The notes beneath the pieces are model-generated. The model worked only from the letters and a program-made list of their open reading frames with translations, had not been told where the DNA came from and searched no databases. A DNA stretch of 64,000 nucleotides from Primorskyibacter marinus (lineage in GTDB: Bacteria; Pseudomonadota; Alphaproteobacteria; Rhodobacterales; Rhodobacteraceae): the NCBI RefSeq assembly GCF_003313245.1, contig NZ_QJSD01000006.1:62001-126000 (forward strand). Reading direction: 5' to 3'. The position numbers and the translations under genes were made by a program. Shown in pieces: positions 1 through 11,228 of the stretch (position 1 is its first letter; each line of letters opens with the position of its first letter).

Positions 1-2
1 TC

Positions 3-1091
3 TCGATAGATCCGCAATCCATGGGCCTGCAAAAGGACGTGCGGCCAGCCGAAACGCTTGCTTTTCTGGCCGGCGCGGTAAAGGAAGGGTTGCGGGCTCA
101 ACTGGCGGCGAAAAGCATCTTCAGCAATACGCTGGTCGTCGATCTGGTCGATGCCCCGGATGCGCCTGAGGCAACGCTTGGGATTTTCAATGGCGAATTT
201 CCGGTGCTGCCGTCCATCGAATCCGACCTGCCAGACGTGACAGCCACGGCCGAAGGTCTTTTGCAGCGGGTCAATGATCTGCCTGTCGAAGAGGTCATGG
301 AACAGGCCATCTCGCTTATGGCGTCGATCGAGGCTGTCGCGGCCGCAGAGGGCACGCGCACGGCACCGGACGCCATCCTGGCACTGATCGAGGATGCGCG
401 CGGGTTGATCGGCAGCGAGGCCACGCAAGCCATCCCGCAAGAGCTGCGCGATACGGTGGGCGAATTGCGCAGCACGATTGCCGGGCTGACCAAGGTGACA
501 GAGGATCTTCAGACCGCCGATGCGGTGGGTCAGCTTGTCGCCGCCCTGAATGCTGCCGAGGTCGCCGCCGAGGATTTCTCGGGGCTCAGCGCCGAACTGT
601 CAGAAGCCGGGTCCGAAGTGCCCGCGCTGATCGACGATTTGCGCGCCCTGACCGCCAAGGCCAACTCGCTTGAAGTTGAACAGTTGATGACCTCCGCCGC
701 GTCCTTCCTTGATGGGGCGGACAAGTTGGTTGACAGCGAAGACATGCGCGCCCTGCCCGCGGCCCTGACCGGTGCGCTGCAAGAGGCACAGGCCGCGCTT
801 TCGCAACTGCGCGAAGGCGGCATTGTCGAGAATGCCAATGCAACGCTCGCCTCTGCCAGCGATGCAGCCAAAGCCGTCGCAACGGCGGTGGAAACCCTGC
901 CAGCGCTTTCCGACCGGCTGGCACGTCTGGTGCGCCAAGCCGAAGGCACGCTGGCCGGGTATGGCAATGAATCCAGCTTCAACCGCGAAACCGTCGCCGC
1001 CCTGCGCGAGGTCCGCCAAGCCGCTGCCGCCGTCTCGAAACTCGCCCGCGCGCTGGAGCGCAACCCGAATTCCTTGCTGTTTGGAAGGTAG
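3..1091 (+). CDS. PqiB/MlaD-type MCE family protein, C-terminal part (5' end outside window)
   Basis: The reading frame is open to the left edge of the window, so the visible Met at 21 is probably internal. The protein ends in the ERNPNSLLFGR type of C-terminus that I associate with PqiB/YebT-like MCE proteins, which form periplasm-spanning tunnels carrying lipids between the inner and outer membranes. The visible part is Ala/Glu/Leu-rich and helical and lacks the MCE beta domains, which would lie upstream. A lipoprotein gene follows after 4 nt, as in pqiB-pqiC operons. The family call rests on the C-terminal motif, the helical character and the neighbour; transported lipid unknown. Confidence 0.75.
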   Translation, partial: SIDPQSMGLQKDVRPAETLAFLAGAVKEGLRAQLAAKSIFSNTLVVDLVDAPDAPEATLGIFNGEFPVLPSIESDLPDVTATAEGLLQRVNDLPVEEVMEQAISLMASIEAVAAAEGTRTAPDAILALIEDARGLIGSEATQAIPQELRDTVGELRSTIAGLTKVTEDLQTADAVGQLVAALNAAEVAAEDFSGLSAELSEAGSEVPALIDDLRALTAKANSLEVEQLMTSAASFLDGADKLVDSEDMRALPAALTGALQEAQAALSQLREGGIVENANATLASASDAAKAVATAVETLPALSDRLARLVRQAEGTLAGYGNESSFNRETVAALREVRQAAAAVSKLARALERNPNSLLFGR

Positions 1092-1095
1092 TCCC

Positions 1096-1650
1096 ATGTT
1101 TCGTATGCTCCCCCTCGTCGTTTTGCTTGTCTCCGCATGTGCGGGGGCCGAGCCGCGCTACTTGATTGATCCGCCGGACGTGGCGGGGCAGACCAGACTT
1201 GCAGTGTCGACCATCGAGGTTCGGCAGGTGTCGTTGCCAACATATGCGGAAGGCTCTGATATCCTTCTGGAAGATGCGGATGGTGCCCTGATGCCCGTCA
1301 AAAGCGCGGCCTGGGCGGACGACCCCGTGCGGGCCGTGACGCTATCGCTTGCCGATCAAATGGGGCGCGCCAGCAATGCCACCGTCGCCGCCGAGCCTTG
1401 GCCGCTGGAAGCCAGCCCCGACATCTCGGTGCATGTCCGTGTGACGGCAATGGTCGCGCGTGCCGACGGGACGTTTGACCTGACTGGACAATATGCCGTC
1501 TCCTCATTTGACAAAGTTGTGCGGGAACGGATCTCGCGGTTCGACATTTCGACGCCAATGCCCGAAACGACGCCGACCGGCATTGCGCGGGCCACCAGCC
1601 AATCCGTCACAGCCCTGTCCAACCAGATCCTGACAGCACTGCGCCGCTGA
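1096..1650 (+). CDS. PqiC-like ABC-type transport auxiliary lipoprotein
   Basis: 184 aa, starting with a short hydrophobic signal and a lipobox (LVSAC, Cys15), so a predicted lipoprotein. The body fits the PqiC/YmbA family: a YLIDPP segment after the signal, a long middle with basic and acidic strands, and a C-terminal TSQSVTALSNQILTALRR-like amphipathic helix. PqiC partners PqiB at the outer membrane in the Pqi lipid-transport complex. The gene begins 4 nt after the MCE gene, so they are co-transcribed. An in-frame Met lies far upstream inside the MCE gene; the start at 1096 is chosen because it gives the signal peptide directly. Confidence 0.75.
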   Translation: MFRMLPLVVLLVSACAGAEPRYLIDPPDVAGQTRLAVSTIEVRQVSLPTYAEGSDILLEDADGALMPVKSAAWADDPVRAVTLSLADQMGRASNATVAAEPWPLEASPDISVHVRVTAMVARADGTFDLTGQYAVSSFDKVVRERISRFDISTPMPETTPTGIARATSQSVTALSNQILTALRR

Positions 1651-1707
1651 CACATCAAGGGACGGCCCCGTTTCATTGTATCCAACCTCTGGAAAACAGC
1701 GCGCCCC

Positions 1708-1728
1708 GCGCCGTGCCTGACACGGCGC
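1708..1728. terminator. Inverted repeat between converging genes
   Basis: A perfect 8-bp stem GCGCCGTG/CACGGCGC with a 5-nt loop lies between the lipoprotein gene and the end of oxyR. There is no T-run on either side, so intrinsic termination is possible but not shown. Confidence 0.35.
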
Positions 1729-1735
1729 CTCTCGG

Positions 1736-2653
1736 CTAGGCCCGTCGGTCGTTCATCTGCGCCAGCCCGTCGGCAGAACGGCGCACCACCGCGGCGATCT
1801 CGCGCAACTCGTTCGCAAGCGGATTGGTCTTTCGCCAGATCATGCCAATCGTGCGAGACGGCTCTGGCGTGCTGAAACGGCTGACCGTAACCGTCGCGGC
1901 CCGCGTCTCGACCGGCACCGCCATCTCCGGGATCAGCGTCACCCCGATTCCGGCACCGACCATCTGCACCAGCGTCGCAAGAGAGCTCCCATCCAGACCG
2001 TCGCGGGGCATTGCTGCATTCATCCGGCAAAACGACAGCGCCTGATCCCGGAAACAGTGCCCCTCTTCCAGCAACAAGAGCCGCATATCCCGCAATGATT
2101 CCGCGTCAAGTATCGGCTCGGGTGCCTCCTGCGGTGGCCGGATCAACACGAAATTCTCAGTGAATAGAGGGATTTCGGTCAAAGACGGCTCTGACACTGG
2201 CAGGGCAACAATCGCGGTATCAATCCGGCCCTCCAGCAATTCCTGCACCAGCCGCGAGGTCAGTGTTTCGCGGATATGAATGTCAAGATCGGCATAATCC
2301 TGCGAAAGCTCCCGAAGCAGGGTTGGCAACAGATAGGGCGCAATTGTCGGGATCACGCCGATCCGCATCCGGCCCACCAGCCGATCACGGGAGGCGCGCG
2401 CAAGCTCTCCCAATTCATCCACGGCACGCAGAATATCGCGCACTTGGCGCGCGAACTCTTTTCCAAAACTGGTCGGGCGTATCTGGCGCGGTCCCCGCTC
2501 GAAAAGAACGGTGCCAAGATCTTCTTCCAGGTCCTTGATCTGTACAGACAAGGCAGGTTGCGAGATGCCGCAAGCGTCGGCGGCACGGCCGAAATGCGCA
2601 TGCTGTAGTAAAGCCTCGAAATAGCGCAACTGTTTCAGCGTCAGGTTTCTCAT
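1736..2653 (-). CDS. oxyR: LysR-family hydrogen peroxide sensor OxyR
   Basis: 305 aa, the usual OxyR length. An N-terminal LysR winged helix-turn-helix (about residues 5-63) is followed by a substrate-binding-like regulatory domain. The redox motif EEGHCFRDQALSFC is present with Cys200 and Cys209, matching the pair in E. coli OxyR that forms the peroxide-sensing disulfide. It activates antioxidant genes in the cytoplasm. It is divergent from katG with 94 nt between the starts, the classic arrangement in alphaproteobacteria, which supports katG as a direct target. Autoregulation is likely but not demonstrated by the sequence. Confidence 0.93.
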   Translation of the reverse strand: MRNLTLKQLRYFEALLQHAHFGRAADACGISQPALSVQIKDLEEDLGTVLFERGPRQIRPTSFGKEFARQVRDILRAVDELGELARASRDRLVGRMRIGVIPTIAPYLLPTLLRELSQDYADLDIHIRETLTSRLVQELLEGRIDTAIVALPVSEPSLTEIPLFTENFVLIRPPQEAPEPILDAESLRDMRLLLLEEGHCFRDQALSFCRMNAAMPRDGLDGSSLATLVQMVGAGIGVTLIPEMAVPVETRAATVTVSRFSTPEPSRTIGMIWRKTNPLANELREIAAVVRRSADGLAQMNDRRA

Positions 2654-4973
<2,320 letters not shown>

Positions 4974-5001
4974 GGCCAAGACACCACTGACCTGAGAAGA
5001 G

Positions 5002-5033
5002 GCGGCGCTTCGGATCACTGAAGCGCCGCTTTT
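5002..5033 (+). terminator. Rho-independent terminator after katG
   Basis: A perfect 10-bp stem GCGGCGCTTC/GAAGCGCCGC with an 8-nt loop is followed directly by TTTT, 28 nt after the katG stop codon. Confidence 0.88.
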
Positions 5034-5388
5034 CATTTGTTCACCAGTCGGTTGGATGAGCAGGGCCGCGTTGAGGAAAGGGTGGCAGATCGTGGCACAT
5101 TTCCCACGAACAGGCTGCACAAACACTGTTCGTCACACTCGCATGCCCGACTGAAGGTGTTCGGCGTGGGACTCCGCTTTAGTACGTCAAACGCGCATCC
5201 CTGCAACGTAGGTGTCAGTTGCATCAAATCCGACAACTGTGGCTCTAATCCCCATGACACACGGAAACGCACGGCGCTTGGGGGATTCGCGATGTACTTC
5301 CCACACAATCGTCGTTAAGGACGCTGATCTCGCGCGGCATCGGCCGGGCAATCGGGCAGAACGCGCCCCAGACCTACGGAAACCCTGC
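5034..5388. other. Intergenic region upstream of the RNA helicase gene
   Basis: About 355 nt between the katG terminator and the helicase start. Reading frames that extend the helicase upstream give basic, low-complexity residues with no recognisable domain. I see no RNA gene. A long 5' leader is possible, as known for some cold-induced helicase genes, but no conserved element is recognised. Confidence 0.4.
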
Positions 5389-7539
5389 ATGATCCCTCCC
5401 CTCTCCGAAGCGCTCGCCGAGCGTGGCTATGACAAACTGACCCCCGTTCAGGAGGCCGTCACCGATCCCGATCTGACCGGTTCTGACCTTCTGGTCTCTG
5501 CCCAGACCGGATCCGGCAAGACGGTGGGCTTTGGCCTTGCCATCGCGCCGACCATTCTTGAAGAGGCAGAGCGTTTCGGCCCTGCGGCAGCCCCGCTGGC
5601 ACTGGTCGTGGCCCCCACACGCGAATTGGCGTTTCAGGTGATGCGCGAACTCAGCTGGCTGTTTGCCAAGACCGGCGGGCGTGTCACCTCTTGTGTCGGT
5701 GGCATGGACATGCGCGACGAACGGCGGGCGCTGGATCGCGGCGCGCATATCGTTGTTGGCACGCCGGGACGGCTGCGCGACCATATCCAGCGCGGGTCGC
5801 TGGATATGACCGGCTTGCGCGCAATCGTGCTGGACGAGGCGGACGAGATGCTGGATTTGGGCTTTCGCGAAGATCTGGAATTCATGCTGGGCGAAGCACC
5901 GAAAGACCGGCGCACGCTGATGTTCTCGGCCACGGTGCCGCCGATGATCGCCACGCTGGCAAAACAGTTTCAACGCGATGCCCGCCGGATCAGCACGCTT
6001 GGCGGTGCGAAGCAACATACCGATATTGAATATCAAGCGGTTCGCGTCGCCCAGTCGGACAGCGAGCATGCGATCTTCAACATGCTCCGGTTTCACGACG
6101 CGGAAAGCGCCATCGTCTTCGCCAACACCCGCGCCGCCGTCAGCCATCTGACTGCGCGACTGGCCAATCGCGGTTTCGCCGTGGTCAGCCTGTCCGGAGA
6201 GCTGAGTCAGAGCGAACGCACCCATGCGCTGCAAGCGATGCGGGACGGACGGGCGCAGATTTGCGTTGCCACGGATGTCGCGGCGCGGGGCATCGACCTG
6301 CCCAACCTCAATCTCGTCATTCATGCCGACCTGCCGACGAACACCGAAAGCCTGCTGCACCGTTCGGGCCGAACAGGCCGCGCCGGACGCAAGGGCATTT
6401 CCGCACTGATCGTGCCGGCTAAAGCCGCAAAAAAGGCCGAAAGGTTGCTTAAATGGGCAAAAATCAATGCGGAATGGGTCACGGCCCCTTCGGCCGAGGA
6501 CATTCTGAAGCGCGACGAAGAACGCCTGCTGAACGATCCGGCATGGGGTGAACCCGTCACCGAGGAACAGGGCGCATTTGCCGCCAAACTTCTGGCGCTT
6601 CACACGCCAGAGGCAATCGCCGCCGCCTATCTGCGGCTTTATCGTGACAAGCGATCCGCCCCGGAAGAGCTGTTGCCTCCCGACACCAAGACCCCCGCGC
6701 GTGAACACAAGGCATTCGGACCGAGCCAATGGTTTGCCTTGTCGGTTGGCAACAAAGACCGTGCCGAAGCACGTTGGCTATTGCCGCTGCTGTGCCGGGC
6801 CGGGAATATTGATAAATCCGCGATCGGTGCCATCCGTGTGCAGGATTCAGAAACCTTCGTGGAGCTGACAAAGGCCAGCTCCGCCGGGTTTGTCTCGGCT
6901 CTGGGGCCGGACGGGTTGCTTGAAGAAGGCATCACCGCGCGGAAACTGGACCGTGCCCCCGATATTGCCCCGCAAAGAGGCGGACCGAATCGTGGACCTC
7001 GGCCTGCCCAGAAAGGCGCACCTGGCGGCAACCGCCCGGACGCAGCACGCGGCGAGCGCAAACCACGGACCAATGCCGCGCCGCGCCCGGCATCCGCAAG
7101 TGCCGCGCCCGCGAATGCCGATGCATCGGTTTCACCCAAGCCCGCGGCAGCCCCCAGGCCAGCCGCAGACAGTGCAGCGCCGGATGCACCGCCGCGCCCG
7201 GATTACAAGGCAGCGCACGGGCCCGCAAAATCCAAACACGCGCCTGCCCGTGGCGGGAAACCCGACGCGCGTAGTGGCAAGTCGGGTGGTGGTAAACCGT
7301 CCACCGGCAAGCCTTTTGGCGGGAAACCCTCTGGTGGGAAGCCAGGCGGCAAGCCTTCGGGCGGCAAACCCGCCGGTGGCAAACCAGGCGGCAAGCCTGC
7401 GCGCGCTGCCAGTGATGCGCGCGACAGCTCCAAGCGGTTCACCCCGCCGGGCAAAGCAACCGCAGGTCCGCGCAAATCCGGCCCCGGACCGCAAACAAGA
7501 AAAGGCGGAACCGAACCGCCCCGACGTACCAAACGCTAG
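5389..7539 (+). CDS. DEAD-box ATP-dependent RNA helicase with Gly/Lys/Pro-rich tail
   Basis: 716 aa from the Met at 5389, which sits just before the Q-motif; an upstream in-frame start at 5212 would add 59 unconserved residues and is rejected. Motifs run in order: Q-motif (LTPVQ), AQTGSGKT (38-45), PTREL, TPGRL, DEAD (149-152), SAT (180-182), IVFANT, TDVAARGID and HRSGRTGRAG (about 325). A C-terminal domain at about 460-540 resembles the DbpA/CsdA-type RNA-binding fold. The last 170 or so residues are disordered, with GGKP repeats typical of RNA-binding tails. Likely role: RNA remodelling in ribosome assembly or cold adaptation. Whether it is DeaD, RhlE or DbpA in function is not settled. Confidence 0.9.
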   Translation: MIPPLSEALAERGYDKLTPVQEAVTDPDLTGSDLLVSAQTGSGKTVGFGLAIAPTILEEAERFGPAAAPLALVVAPTRELAFQVMRELSWLFAKTGGRVTSCVGGMDMRDERRALDRGAHIVVGTPGRLRDHIQRGSLDMTGLRAIVLDEADEMLDLGFREDLEFMLGEAPKDRRTLMFSATVPPMIATLAKQFQRDARRISTLGGAKQHTDIEYQAVRVAQSDSEHAIFNMLRFHDAESAIVFANTRAAVSHLTARLANRGFAVVSLSGELSQSERTHALQAMRDGRAQICVATDVAARGIDLPNLNLVIHADLPTNTESLLHRSGRTGRAGRKGISALIVPAKAAKKAERLLKWAKINAEWVTAPSAEDILKRDEERLLNDPAWGEPVTEEQGAFAAKLLALHTPEAIAAAYLRLYRDKRSAPEELLPPDTKTPAREHKAFGPSQWFALSVGNKDRAEARWLLPLLCRAGNIDKSAIGAIRVQDSETFVELTKASSAGFVSALGPDGLLEEGITARKLDRAPDIAPQRGGPNRGPRPAQKGAPGGNRPDAARGERKPRTNAAPRPASASAAPANADASVSPKPAAAPRPAADSAAPDAPPRPDYKAAHGPAKSKHAPARGGKPDARSGKSGGGKPSTGKPFGGKPSGGKPGGKPSGGKPAGGKPGGKPARAASDARDSSKRFTPPGKATAGPRKSGPGPQTRKGGTEPPRRTKR
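7309..7395 (+). repeat. GGKP/GKP coding repeats in the helicase tail
   Basis: A short tandem array of imperfect GGCAAACCC-type units encodes repeated Gly-Gly-Lys-Pro within the helicase C-terminus. It is in frame and coding, and could vary in copy number by replication slippage. Confidence 0.7.
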
Positions 7540-7553
7540 GGAACGACGCATAA

Positions 7554-7589
7554 ACGCCCGGATGGCACAGGCCACCGGGCGTCTTCTTT
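7554..7589 (+). terminator. Rho-independent terminator after the helicase gene
   Basis: The stem ACGCCCGG-TGGC/GCCA-CCGGGCGT carries a single bulged A and a 4-nt loop and is followed by CTTCTTT. It begins 15 nt after the stop codon. Confidence 0.8.
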
Positions 7590-7700
7590 GCGCGGTGCGT
7601 CCCACGTTAAAAGTGTGTTAACGATCTTTCGCTACCACTTCTTTGGATTTTACGCTTACCCTAGGGAAAGCATGAATCGCCAATCAAAGGAGGGTTCCCG

Positions 7701-10673
7701 ATGACCACACCGCCGCGCAGTGTAACGTCGTGTCGAGCCCTTGCCGCAACACTTGGCTTTGCGTTTGCCGCCGGGCAGGCTTTTGCTGCTGGGGATTGTC
7801 CTGCGCTGCAAGCCAGCCCCCTACTGCCCAGCGATACCGATGCATGCCATGCCCTTCTGCCGAAAATGCAGTCGCCGGGATCTGTACCTCTGGCCGAATA
7901 CGAGGCCACGCTCGACAAGTTTCTTGGCAATTTCTGCCACCGGGACACGGCTGCCGGGTGGGTGCCTGACAAGGATGTGCGCGACACCGGCCCGTTTACC
8001 GTGTCATTGACGGACGGTTCAGGTGACGGTGAATATCACGGCACCCACGCGCCGGTGGTGATCTGGTACTCGCCAGAGGCCGCACAGTGGATCCGTGAAA
8101 ACCGTTCATCCGATGCGCCAACGGACCCCGCCACCCCCATGCCTGCAGGTGCGATCCTTGTGAAAGAGATGTACCCCGCGCCCGCAGCACTTTGCGCCGG
8201 GTCGGACCTGACGCATTTGTTGCCCACATCCGGCGCAGCGGTGATGGTCCGCGCGCCGGAGGCCAGCCGCGATGGCTGGTTCTGGGGCTGGTATGGCTGG
8301 GCGGGCTGGACGCCGGATTACCCTGCCGATCCGACAACCAACCGCCTGCCCTATATGGGGTTCGGCCAATATTGCATGAACTGCCATGCCTCGGCGCTGG
8401 ACAATTTTACCTTTGCATCCCCCGTCAATATGGGAGGCGAGCCGGGCACGCCGCTTGCGTTTCTCAGCCAACACCGGCTTGGCACCAGCACGCCTGCACG
8501 ACCTCATCACCTGAATGTCGTACTGCCCGATGCCGACGGTTTGCGGCTGGGGGAACCTCACTATTCCGCCAGTGCCGCGTTTATCAAAGCATATCTGGCC
8601 GGGCAGGACATGCCCGACCGGGCGGATGTGCCACCAATGCCCTCGCAAACCTACGATACCGTCTGGGCACCGGCCGATGCGCCTTCGGATCACGGCATGT
8701 TCCTGACCTCGGACCAGTGCCTTGGATGCCATGACGCGGGCAGCACCGGATTGCAATTCGACATGGCCATCCCGGCGACGGGCGACCATACGGGACTGCT
8801 GCAAAACAACTCGCCATACGGAACATGGGCAACATCCCCAATGGGGCTTGCGGGGCGCGACCCGATCTTCTTTGCCCAGCTCGCCAGCGAGACGCAAAGC
8901 TTTCACGCTGAAAGTGCCGCGATGGTCGAAGATACCTGCCTGGGCTGCCACGGGATCATGGGGCAGCGGCAGTTTGGCATCGACAATGTGGGCGCGGGCG
9001 ACAGCTGTGGCGAGTTTGGCCGGGGCATGGTCAATGCCACGCCGATTTCTGGCGGGCAGGCGTCTTTCGGGGCGTTGGCGCGGGACGGGATCTCTTGCCT
9101 GGCCTGTCACCGGATGGAACTGGGTGCCGAAGCCGATGCTGTCAACGAAGTTGCGCAACGCAATGCCTGCGTGACCGAACGGCGCGATCTGCTCAACCCC
9201 GATGAGGAAGGGTTTGCGCGCTCCTTCACCGGGTCATTCTTCGTGGCCGAGCCGAAAAAGGTTTTTGGCCCGTTCAAGGATGTGAAAACCGCCCCGATGA
9301 AGGCGGCTTTGGGCGTCATCCCACAGCATAACGACACAATCGGCAGTTCCGAGATGTGCGGAACGTGCCACACGGTGCACCTGCCAGTGATGGAGGAAGG
9401 CAAGATCCTGACCCGCACCTACGAACAGCTGACATACCCCGAATGGGCTTTCAGCGGCTACCGCACAGGCTGGACAGTGGACGGTGATCTGCCGTTCGGG
9501 CCGGGTGATCGGGAACAGTCCTGCCAAGACTGTCACATGCCCTCCACCGATGCGGATGGCACGCCCACGGTCAGCAAGATTGCCTCGATTCAGGAGTTTT
9601 CCAATTTCCCTGCGGCAGAATTTACCCGCGCGCCGAACAAGATCGACCTGCCGGAACGCGAAGGGTTCGCGCGCCATGTGCTGGTCGGGTTGAACGTGTT
9701 TTTCATCAAGATGGCACAACAGTTTCCTGATCTTCTGGGCATTCGCACCCAAGATCCGATGTTGGTGGCAAAAGGCGTCGATTCATTGATCGCCACCGAA
9801 CAGGCGATGCTGGATCAGGCCGAGGATCACACCGCGCAGGTGACATTGACCACGCCCCAGCTAAGCAATGACACGCTGTCAACGACAGTTACGGTAACCA
9901 ACCTCGCCGGGCACAAGCTGCCCTCTGGCGTTGGATTTCGCCGGGCGTTTCTGAGCTTCGAGGTGTTGGACACGCGCGGTCGCGTGCTGTGGGCCTCGGG
10001 CGCGACGGATCGTTTGGGGCGGGTCGTGGATGGGGCTGGCGCGCCGATCGCGGGAGAGGAATGGTGGACCCCCGATTGCGCGACCCGGATCGCGCCGGAA
10101 CAACGCCTGCACCAACCGCACTACCAGAAGGTCACAGCGCAATCGCAGGCGCAGATCTATCAGGAACTTGTCTCAACCCCTGCTCCCGGCGCGACCTGCG
10201 GGCATGATGCCGATCCAGCGGGGCGGTTGACGACGTCCTTTCTGTCAATCTGTGCCGAGGTGAAGGACAACCGCCTGCCACCCTTTGGCTATCTGCCCGA
10301 GACCAAGCGGGTGGAGATTTCCCATGCGCTTGGCGCGGGCACCGATATGGCGCAGGATGCGGGCTTTACCGCCGTGGGTGACGACCCGGATTATGCGATC
10401 CCCGAGGATGGCACCAGCGCGGGCAGCGACAGTGTAACCTTTGCAGTGCCCTTGGCCGGACTGGCGTCACGTCCTGCAAGTGTGCAGGCCCGACTATGGT
10501 ATCAGGCGATCCCACCTTATTATTTGCAAGACCGCTTCTGTACAGCCAAAGGCGTAGATCGCGACCGGTTGGCGTTGATGGCAGGGCATCTGAACCTTGA
10601 TGGAACCGCAGCGGAATCGTGGAAACTTCAACTGGGGGAAACCGCCAACGCCAAATTGCCTGCCACACCGTAA
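7701..10673 (+). CDS. Exported multihaem cytochrome c with N-terminal P460-like region
   Basis: 990 aa with an N-terminal signal peptide ending AFA-AGD, so predicted periplasmic. Six CXXCH haem c motifs start at Cys225 (CMNCH), 340 (CLGCH), 413 (CLGCH), 466 (CLACH), 553 (CGTCH) and 608 (CQDCH). Residues 110-230 (PAGAILVKEMY, GWFWGWYGW, then CMNCH) resemble the cytochrome P460 family pattern, on my reading. The last 370 residues have no haem motif and look beta-rich, perhaps a binding domain. A perfect AGGAGG ribosome site precedes the start. It is probably an electron-transfer or redox enzyme; the substrate is unknown. No maturation or quinone-linked partner genes are adjacent. Confidence 0.75.
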   Translation: MTTPPRSVTSCRALAATLGFAFAAGQAFAAGDCPALQASPLLPSDTDACHALLPKMQSPGSVPLAEYEATLDKFLGNFCHRDTAAGWVPDKDVRDTGPFTVSLTDGSGDGEYHGTHAPVVIWYSPEAAQWIRENRSSDAPTDPATPMPAGAILVKEMYPAPAALCAGSDLTHLLPTSGAAVMVRAPEASRDGWFWGWYGWAGWTPDYPADPTTNRLPYMGFGQYCMNCHASALDNFTFASPVNMGGEPGTPLAFLSQHRLGTSTPARPHHLNVVLPDADGLRLGEPHYSASAAFIKAYLAGQDMPDRADVPPMPSQTYDTVWAPADAPSDHGMFLTSDQCLGCHDAGSTGLQFDMAIPATGDHTGLLQNNSPYGTWATSPMGLAGRDPIFFAQLASETQSFHAESAAMVEDTCLGCHGIMGQRQFGIDNVGAGDSCGEFGRGMVNATPISGGQASFGALARDGISCLACHRMELGAEADAVNEVAQRNACVTERRDLLNPDEEGFARSFTGSFFVAEPKKVFGPFKDVKTAPMKAALGVIPQHNDTIGSSEMCGTCHTVHLPVMEEGKILTRTYEQLTYPEWAFSGYRTGWTVDGDLPFGPGDREQSCQDCHMPSTDADGTPTVSKIASIQEFSNFPAAEFTRAPNKIDLPEREGFARHVLVGLNVFFIKMAQQFPDLLGIRTQDPMLVAKGVDSLIATEQAMLDQAEDHTAQVTLTTPQLSNDTLSTTVTVTNLAGHKLPSGVGFRRAFLSFEVLDTRGRVLWASGATDRLGRVVDGAGAPIAGEEWWTPDCATRIAPEQRLHQPHYQKVTAQSQAQIYQELVSTPAPGATCGHDADPAGRLTTSFLSICAEVKDNRLPPFGYLPETKRVEISHALGAGTDMAQDAGFTAVGDDPDYAIPEDGTSAGSDSVTFAVPLAGLASRPASVQARLWYQAIPPYYLQDRFCTAKGVDRDRLALMAGHLNLDGTAAESWKLQLGETANAKLPATP

Positions 10674-10674
10674 C

Positions 10675-10955
10675 AAGCGACCTCTCGACAACCGCATGAT
10701 CGAGCGGCTCTGGCGCTCGCTGAAATACGAATGCGTCTACCTGAACGCCTTCGAGACCGGATCGGAGGCCCGCAAAGGGATCGGCACCTGGATCACCTAT
10801 TACAACGAAGAACGCCCCCACTCATCACACGGGCAGCTGACGCCGACCGAGGCCTATGATACCCGGAACCAATACCGGAACGCCGCCGCCTGAAATGAAA
10901 CCAATGCCAAGGCTTAGCTCGGCGGCAAACTGGTCGGAAAAGCAGGACCATCTCT
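10675..10955 (+). mobile_element. IS3-family insertion sequence remnant (transposase C-terminus)
   Basis: From about 10678 to the stop at 10893 the frame encodes the last 71 or so residues of an IS3 OrfB-type DDE integrase: a DNRMIERLWRSLKYE block carrying the final catalytic Glu, then ETGSEAR, ITYYNEERPHSS and LTPTEAY. The catalytic Asp residues and OrfA are missing, so the element is dead. It abuts the stop codon of the multihaem gene. About 60 nt of non-coding IS-end-like sequence follow the stop. No target duplication could be defined because the left end is lost. Confidence 0.75.
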
Positions 10956-11228
10956 GGCGTTCTATGACAGCACGATCTTATATCTTGCCACCGGATTTGC
11001 ACCCTCCGGCGCGGTATCGTTGATCTTGTCCGAAATTGCCGCGCGCAGCGATGTCTCCCCGGTGACCGGTATCCAGTAGATGCAGATCGCCCATAGTCCT
11101 GTCCATCTGATCTGTTGCGACCAGCGGATGACGAGAAAGGCCCAAATAGCTATGAAAGATCTCAGCGCACAGCTTTCTAAACCTTTGATGATGGAGTAGC
11201 TTCTTTTGCCTGTCTGGAACTCGCCGCC
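10956..11228. other. Intergenic region between IS remnant and CofD-like gene
   Basis: About 270 nt without a convincing gene. A leftward frame (10962-11546) overlaps the CofD-like gene and encodes nothing recognisable. The region may hold the promoter of the CofD-like gene and eroded IS DNA. Confidence 0.4.

Noticed and set aside
5212-5388. Upstream extension of the RNA helicase
   Set aside because: 59 residues of unconserved sequence before the Q-motif region; Met 5389 fits the family start.
7300-7400. CRISPR-like repeats
   Set aside because: Units are short, in frame and coding for GGKP; no spacers of constant length.
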